A stretch of 7,033 nucleotides of DNA, taken from the NCBI GenBank assembly GCA_021790715.1, contig JAJYGK010000053.1, forward strand, positions 1 to 7,033. Direction: 5' to 3'. The stretch is from Chloroflexota bacterium. Its GTDB lineage: Bacteria; Chloroflexota; Limnocylindria; Limnocylindrales; CSP1-4. Below are positions 4,594 to 7,033 of the stretch, one piece after another (within the stretch, counting starts at the first letter, position 1; every line of letters begins with the position of its first letter). Made by a program: the position numbers and the translations under genes. The notes beneath the pieces were generated by a model that was not told where the DNA came from, ran no database searches, and saw only the letters and a program-made list of their open reading frames with translations.

Positions 4594-7033
4594 TCACGCC
4601 TGCTGGCGCGCCAGGTGCCGCTGCATGGCGGCCCGCCGGGACAGGTTGACGCGTCCCTGCCGGTCGATCTCGGTGACCATCACCATGACCTCGTCGCCGA
4701 TCGAGACGACGTCCTCCACGCTCGGCACGTGGTAGTCGGCCAGCTCGCCGATCCGCACGAGCCCCTCCTTGCCGGGGAGGATCTCGACGAACGCGCCGAA
4801 GGACATGATGCGCGTCACCTTGCCCAGGTAGGTCGCGCCGACCTCGACGTCGCGGGTGAGCCCCTCGATCGTCTGGATCGCGCGCCGCAGGTTCTCGCCG
4901 TTGACCGCGGCGATCTCGACCGACCCGTCGTCCTCGATGTTGATCTCGGTGCCGGTGTCCTCCTGGATCTTGCGGATCATCGAGCCGCCCTTGCCGATGA
5001 TGTCGCGGATCCGGTCGGGGTTGATCTTGATCGTGACGATGCGCGGCGCGTAGTCGCTCATCTGGGGGCGGCTCTCGGGCAGCACGTCGAGCATCCGGTC
5101 GAGGATGAAGAGCCGCGCGACGCGCGCCTTCTCCAGCCCGTCGCGAATGATGGCCTCGTTGATGCCCTTGACCTTGATGTCCATCTGCAGCGCCGTGACG
5201 CCCTCGTGGGTCCCGGTCACCTTGAAGTCCATGTCCCCGAACGCATCCTCCTTGCCGAGGATGTCGGTGAGGATCGCGTAGCGGCCGTCCTCGCCGGTGA
5301 CGAGGCCCATGGCGGCACCGGCCACCGGCGCCTTGAGCGGGACGCCGGCGTCCATGAGCGCGAGGGTGGACCCGCAGGTGGACGCCATCGAGGTCGAGCC
5401 GTTCGACGTGACGCACTCGCTGACGAGGCGGATCACGTACGGGAACTCCTCCGCCGACGGCAGCACCGGGACGAGGGCGCGCTCCGCGAGCGCGCCGTGC
5501 CCGATCTCGCGCCGGCCGGGGCCGCGCATGGGCTTGTTCTCGCCGGTGCTGTACGGCGGCATGTTGTAGTGGTGGAGGTAGCGCTTCGACTCCTCCGGGC
5601 TGATCGTGTCGATGCGCTGCACGTCGGAGGACGGGCCGAGCGTCGCGACCGTCAGCGCCTGGGTCTGGCCGCGGGTGAACAGGCCCGAGCCGTGCGCTCG
5701 CGGCAGGAGGCCGACCTCGACCGAGATGGGCCGGATCGTCTCGAGCGTGCGCCCGTCCATGCGGATCCCCTCGGCGAGGACCAGCTCGCGGACCGTCTTC
5801 TTGTGGATGAGCGTCGTCAGCGCCTTCGACAGGCGCGCGTTGCGGCGGCCCCGCTCGAACGCCGCGTCGGCGCCGTCCTGGTCGCCCGCCCGGCGCATCC
5901 GGAGCGACTCCGCGACGACGTCGTGGAACGCGTGGATCCGGCCCGCGAGGTCGCGCCCGAAGTACGCCAGCAGCGCCGCCGTCGCATCCGCATCGGCGAG
6001 TGCGCGATGGCTCGTCTCCTGGGAGACGCCGAAGAAGCGCGCCAGCTCGGCGAGCTTGTAGCTCTCCTGGTCGGGGTACCCCTCGCGCGCGATCACGAGC
6101 GTGTCCAGGTACTGCCCCTGCTGGTAGCGCACGCCGTCGCCGGCCGCGGCCTCGAGGAAGCCGAGGTCGAACCCGATGTTGTGGCCCACGAGCGTCGCGT
6201 TCCCGGCGAACTCGCGGAACTGGCGGACGGCCTCTGCGGGCGAGGGCGCGCCGGCGACATCGGCATCGGTGATGCCGTGCATCTGGTTGCCGACGATCGG
6301 CCGGCCGGGGTTGACCAGGGTGGACCAGCGGTCCCGGATCTCGGTCCCCCGCACGCGCACCGCGCCGATCTCGAGCAGCTCGGACGTGAGCGGATCGCGG
6401 CCGGTCGTCTCGACGTCGACGACGACGAACTCGTGCCCCTGCTCGACCGCCGAGACGAAGTCCAGCACGCTCTCGGTGCCGGGCTCGAGGTACGGGACGC
6501 GCTTCGGCTTGCCGACCTGCCGCTGCAGGTCCTCCTGCAGGTCGAGGATCGGGCCGAGACTCTGGTGGGCGAAGACGATCGCGTCGGCCATGACCGACTC
6601 GGGCAGGATCTTCGCGCCGGCCTCGACCATCATGATCGCGTCGCGCGTGCCGGAGACCACGAGGTCGAGCTCGGACTGCTCGAGCTGCGAGATCGTCGGG
6701 TTCAGGACGAACTGCCCGTCGATGCGGCCGATGCGGACGGCGGCGATCGGGCCCTGGAACGGAATCTCGCTGATCGTGAGGGCGGCGGACCCCGCGATCG
6801 TGCCGATGATGTCCGGGTCGTTCTCCTGGTCGGTGGAGAGGACCGTCAGGACGATCTGCACGTCGTCCTTGTACCCCGCCGGGAAGAGCGGCCGGATGGG
6901 CCGGTCGGTCAGGCGCGCCGCAAGGATCGCCGCCTCCGACGGGCGGGACTCGCGCTTGATGAAGCCGCCCGGGATCTTGCCGGCGGCATACATCCGCTCC
7001 TCGAAGTCCACCGTGAGCGGGCGGCAGTCGAGC
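4594..7033 (-). CDS. pnp: Polynucleotide phosphorylase with embedded DEDDh exonuclease domain (partial, N-terminus outside window)
   Basis: PNPase degrades RNA 3'-5' by phosphorolysis as a ring-shaped trimer. The window holds 812 codons; about 50-55 N-terminal residues are missing by comparison with E. coli. Residues are numbered here from the in-frame GTG at 7011. The first RNase PH core runs to about 165 and includes FIKRESRPSE (17-26, canonically FFRREGRPSE) and TDRPIRPLFP. A DnaQ-like exonuclease follows at about 195-354. The second PH core starts near VRELVLAEGIRMDGR (407-421) and holds FTRGQTQAL, RREIGHG, TSNGSTSMAS and the catalytic set D589, D595 and K597 in KEDAFGDMDFK. The KH domain has GKGG at 673-676, the S1 domain covers about 721-791, and the tail is short. 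Both PH cores, KH and S1 look intact, so phosphorolysis should be retained. The full protein would be near 865 residues against about 711 in E. coli. The extra length is the inserted nuclease. The frame is open across both junctions with no change in codon style. Confidence 0.97.
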   Translation of the reverse strand, partial: LDCRPLTVDFEERMYAAGKIPGGFIKRESRPSEAAILAARLTDRPIRPLFPAGYKDDVQIVLTVLSTDQENDPDIIGTIAGSAALTISEIPFQGPIAAVRIGRIDGQFVLNPTISQLEQSELDLVVSGTRDAIMMVEAGAKILPESVMADAIVFAHQSLGPILDLQEDLQRQVGKPKRVPYLEPGTESVLDFVSAVEQGHEFVVVDVETTGRDPLTSELLEIGAVRVRGTEIRDRWSTLVNPGRPIVGNQMHGITDADVAGAPSPAEAVRQFREFAGNATLVGHNIGFDLGFLEAAAGDGVRYQQGQYLDTLVIAREGYPDQESYKLAELARFFGVSQETSHRALADADATAALLAYFGRDLAGRIHAFHDVVAESLRMRRAGDQDGADAAFERGRRNARLSKALTTLIHKKTVRELVLAEGIRMDGRTLETIRPISVEVGLLPRAHGSGLFTRGQTQALTVATLGPSSDVQRIDTISPEESKRYLHHYNMPPYSTGENKPMRGPGRREIGHGALAERALVPVLPSAEEFPYVIRLVSECVTSNGSTSMASTCGSTLALMDAGVPLKAPVAGAAMGLVTGEDGRYAILTDILGKEDAFGDMDFKVTGTHEGVTALQMDIKVKGINEAIIRDGLEKARVARLFILDRMLDVLPESRPQMSDYAPRIVTIKINPDRIRDIIGKGGSMIRKIQEDTGTEINIEDDGSVEIAAVNGENLRRAIQTIEGLTRDVEVGATYLGKVTRIMSFGAFVEILPGKEGLVRIGELADYHVPSVEDVVSIGDEVMVMVTEIDRQGRVNLSRRAAMQRHLARQQA
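5950..6429 (-). other. DnaQ-like DEDDh 3'-5' exonuclease domain inserted within pnp
   Basis: This segment (residues 195-354 in the numbering of the pnp entry) is a complete exonuclease fold of the RNase T/DNA polymerase epsilon-subunit type. Exo I is VVVDVETTG with D199 and E201. The middle part, LVNPGRPI then HGITDADVAGAP, is typical of the PolC/DnaQ/DinG-associated group. Exo II is GHNIGFDLGFL with D282. Exo III is HRALADADAT with H335 and D340. All five DEDDh residues that bind the two metals and activate water are present, so it should be an active hydrolytic exonuclease. It sits where PNPase normally has only the helical linker between its PH cores. One short predicted helix (about 178-190) is before it and a charged helical stretch (about 355-410) follows. 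Substrate (RNA, DNA or short oligonucleotides) cannot be told from sequence. Confidence 0.95.

Noticed and set aside
5950..6429. Possibility that the exonuclease region is a separate gene or a chimeric assembly join
   Set aside because: The frame is continuous with pnp on both sides, there is no stop, internal start signal or change in composition at the junctions, and PNPase sequence resumes at the expected point. Read-level proof is still outside what I can see.
6524..6545. Short direct repeat (CTGCAGGTC twice, 3 nt apart) inside pnp
   Set aside because: It encodes a repeated LQ-D pattern in a helix near the linker and is explained by the coding sequence. There are only two copies.

Overview
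The window is a GC-rich (about 70% by eye) chromosomal segment in which every supported gene lies on the minus strand. Read in the direction of transcription (from base 7033 down to 1), the genes are: polynucleotide phosphorylase (pnp, 5' end outside the window), aspartate-semialdehyde dehydrogenase (asd), a family 4-type uracil-DNA glycosylase with a long C-terminal tail, ribonuclease J (rnj), and the N-terminal membrane part of the DNA translocase FtsK (running out of the window). It looks like a core-genome region. I see no mobile element, tRNA, rRNA or CRISPR array.

The order pnp - asd - (UDG) - rnj - ftsK resembles the Bacillus subtilis stretch pnpA ... asd-dapG-dapA-rnjB-tepA-spoIIIE and the dapA-rnj-ftsK order of actinobacteria. 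Here dapA is not between asd and rnj, and a UDG gene sits there instead. RNase J, the high GC content and this gene order suggest a GC-rich monoderm-type lineage. A Chloroflexota (for example Limnocylindria-like) or actinobacterial genome is my best guess, but this is an inference from gene content only.

Layout: 4594-7033 pnp (partial); 4452-4593 is the only real intergenic gap, with two strong hairpins and a possible promoter; 3357-4451 asd; 2320-3360 UDG, overlapping asd by 4 nt; 566-2320 rnj, sharing one base with the UDG stop; 1-564 ftsK, starting 1 nt after the rnj stop with a GGAGGT Shine-Dalgarno. The last four genes are packed like a translationally coupled operon joining lysine/threonine/methionine precursor synthesis, base-excision repair, RNA decay and chromosome segregation.

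The main unusual feature is the PNPase. A complete DnaQ-like DEDDh 3'-5' exonuclease domain, with all five catalytic residues, is inserted in frame between the two RNase PH cores, in the linker normally filled by a helical domain. The protein would combine a phosphorolytic and a hydrolytic 3'-exonuclease in one chain, which a trimer would display three times. A second point of interest is the UDG, which ends in a roughly 150-residue Pro/Ala/Glu-rich tail capped by QMTLF, a good match to the bacterial sliding-clamp binding motif.
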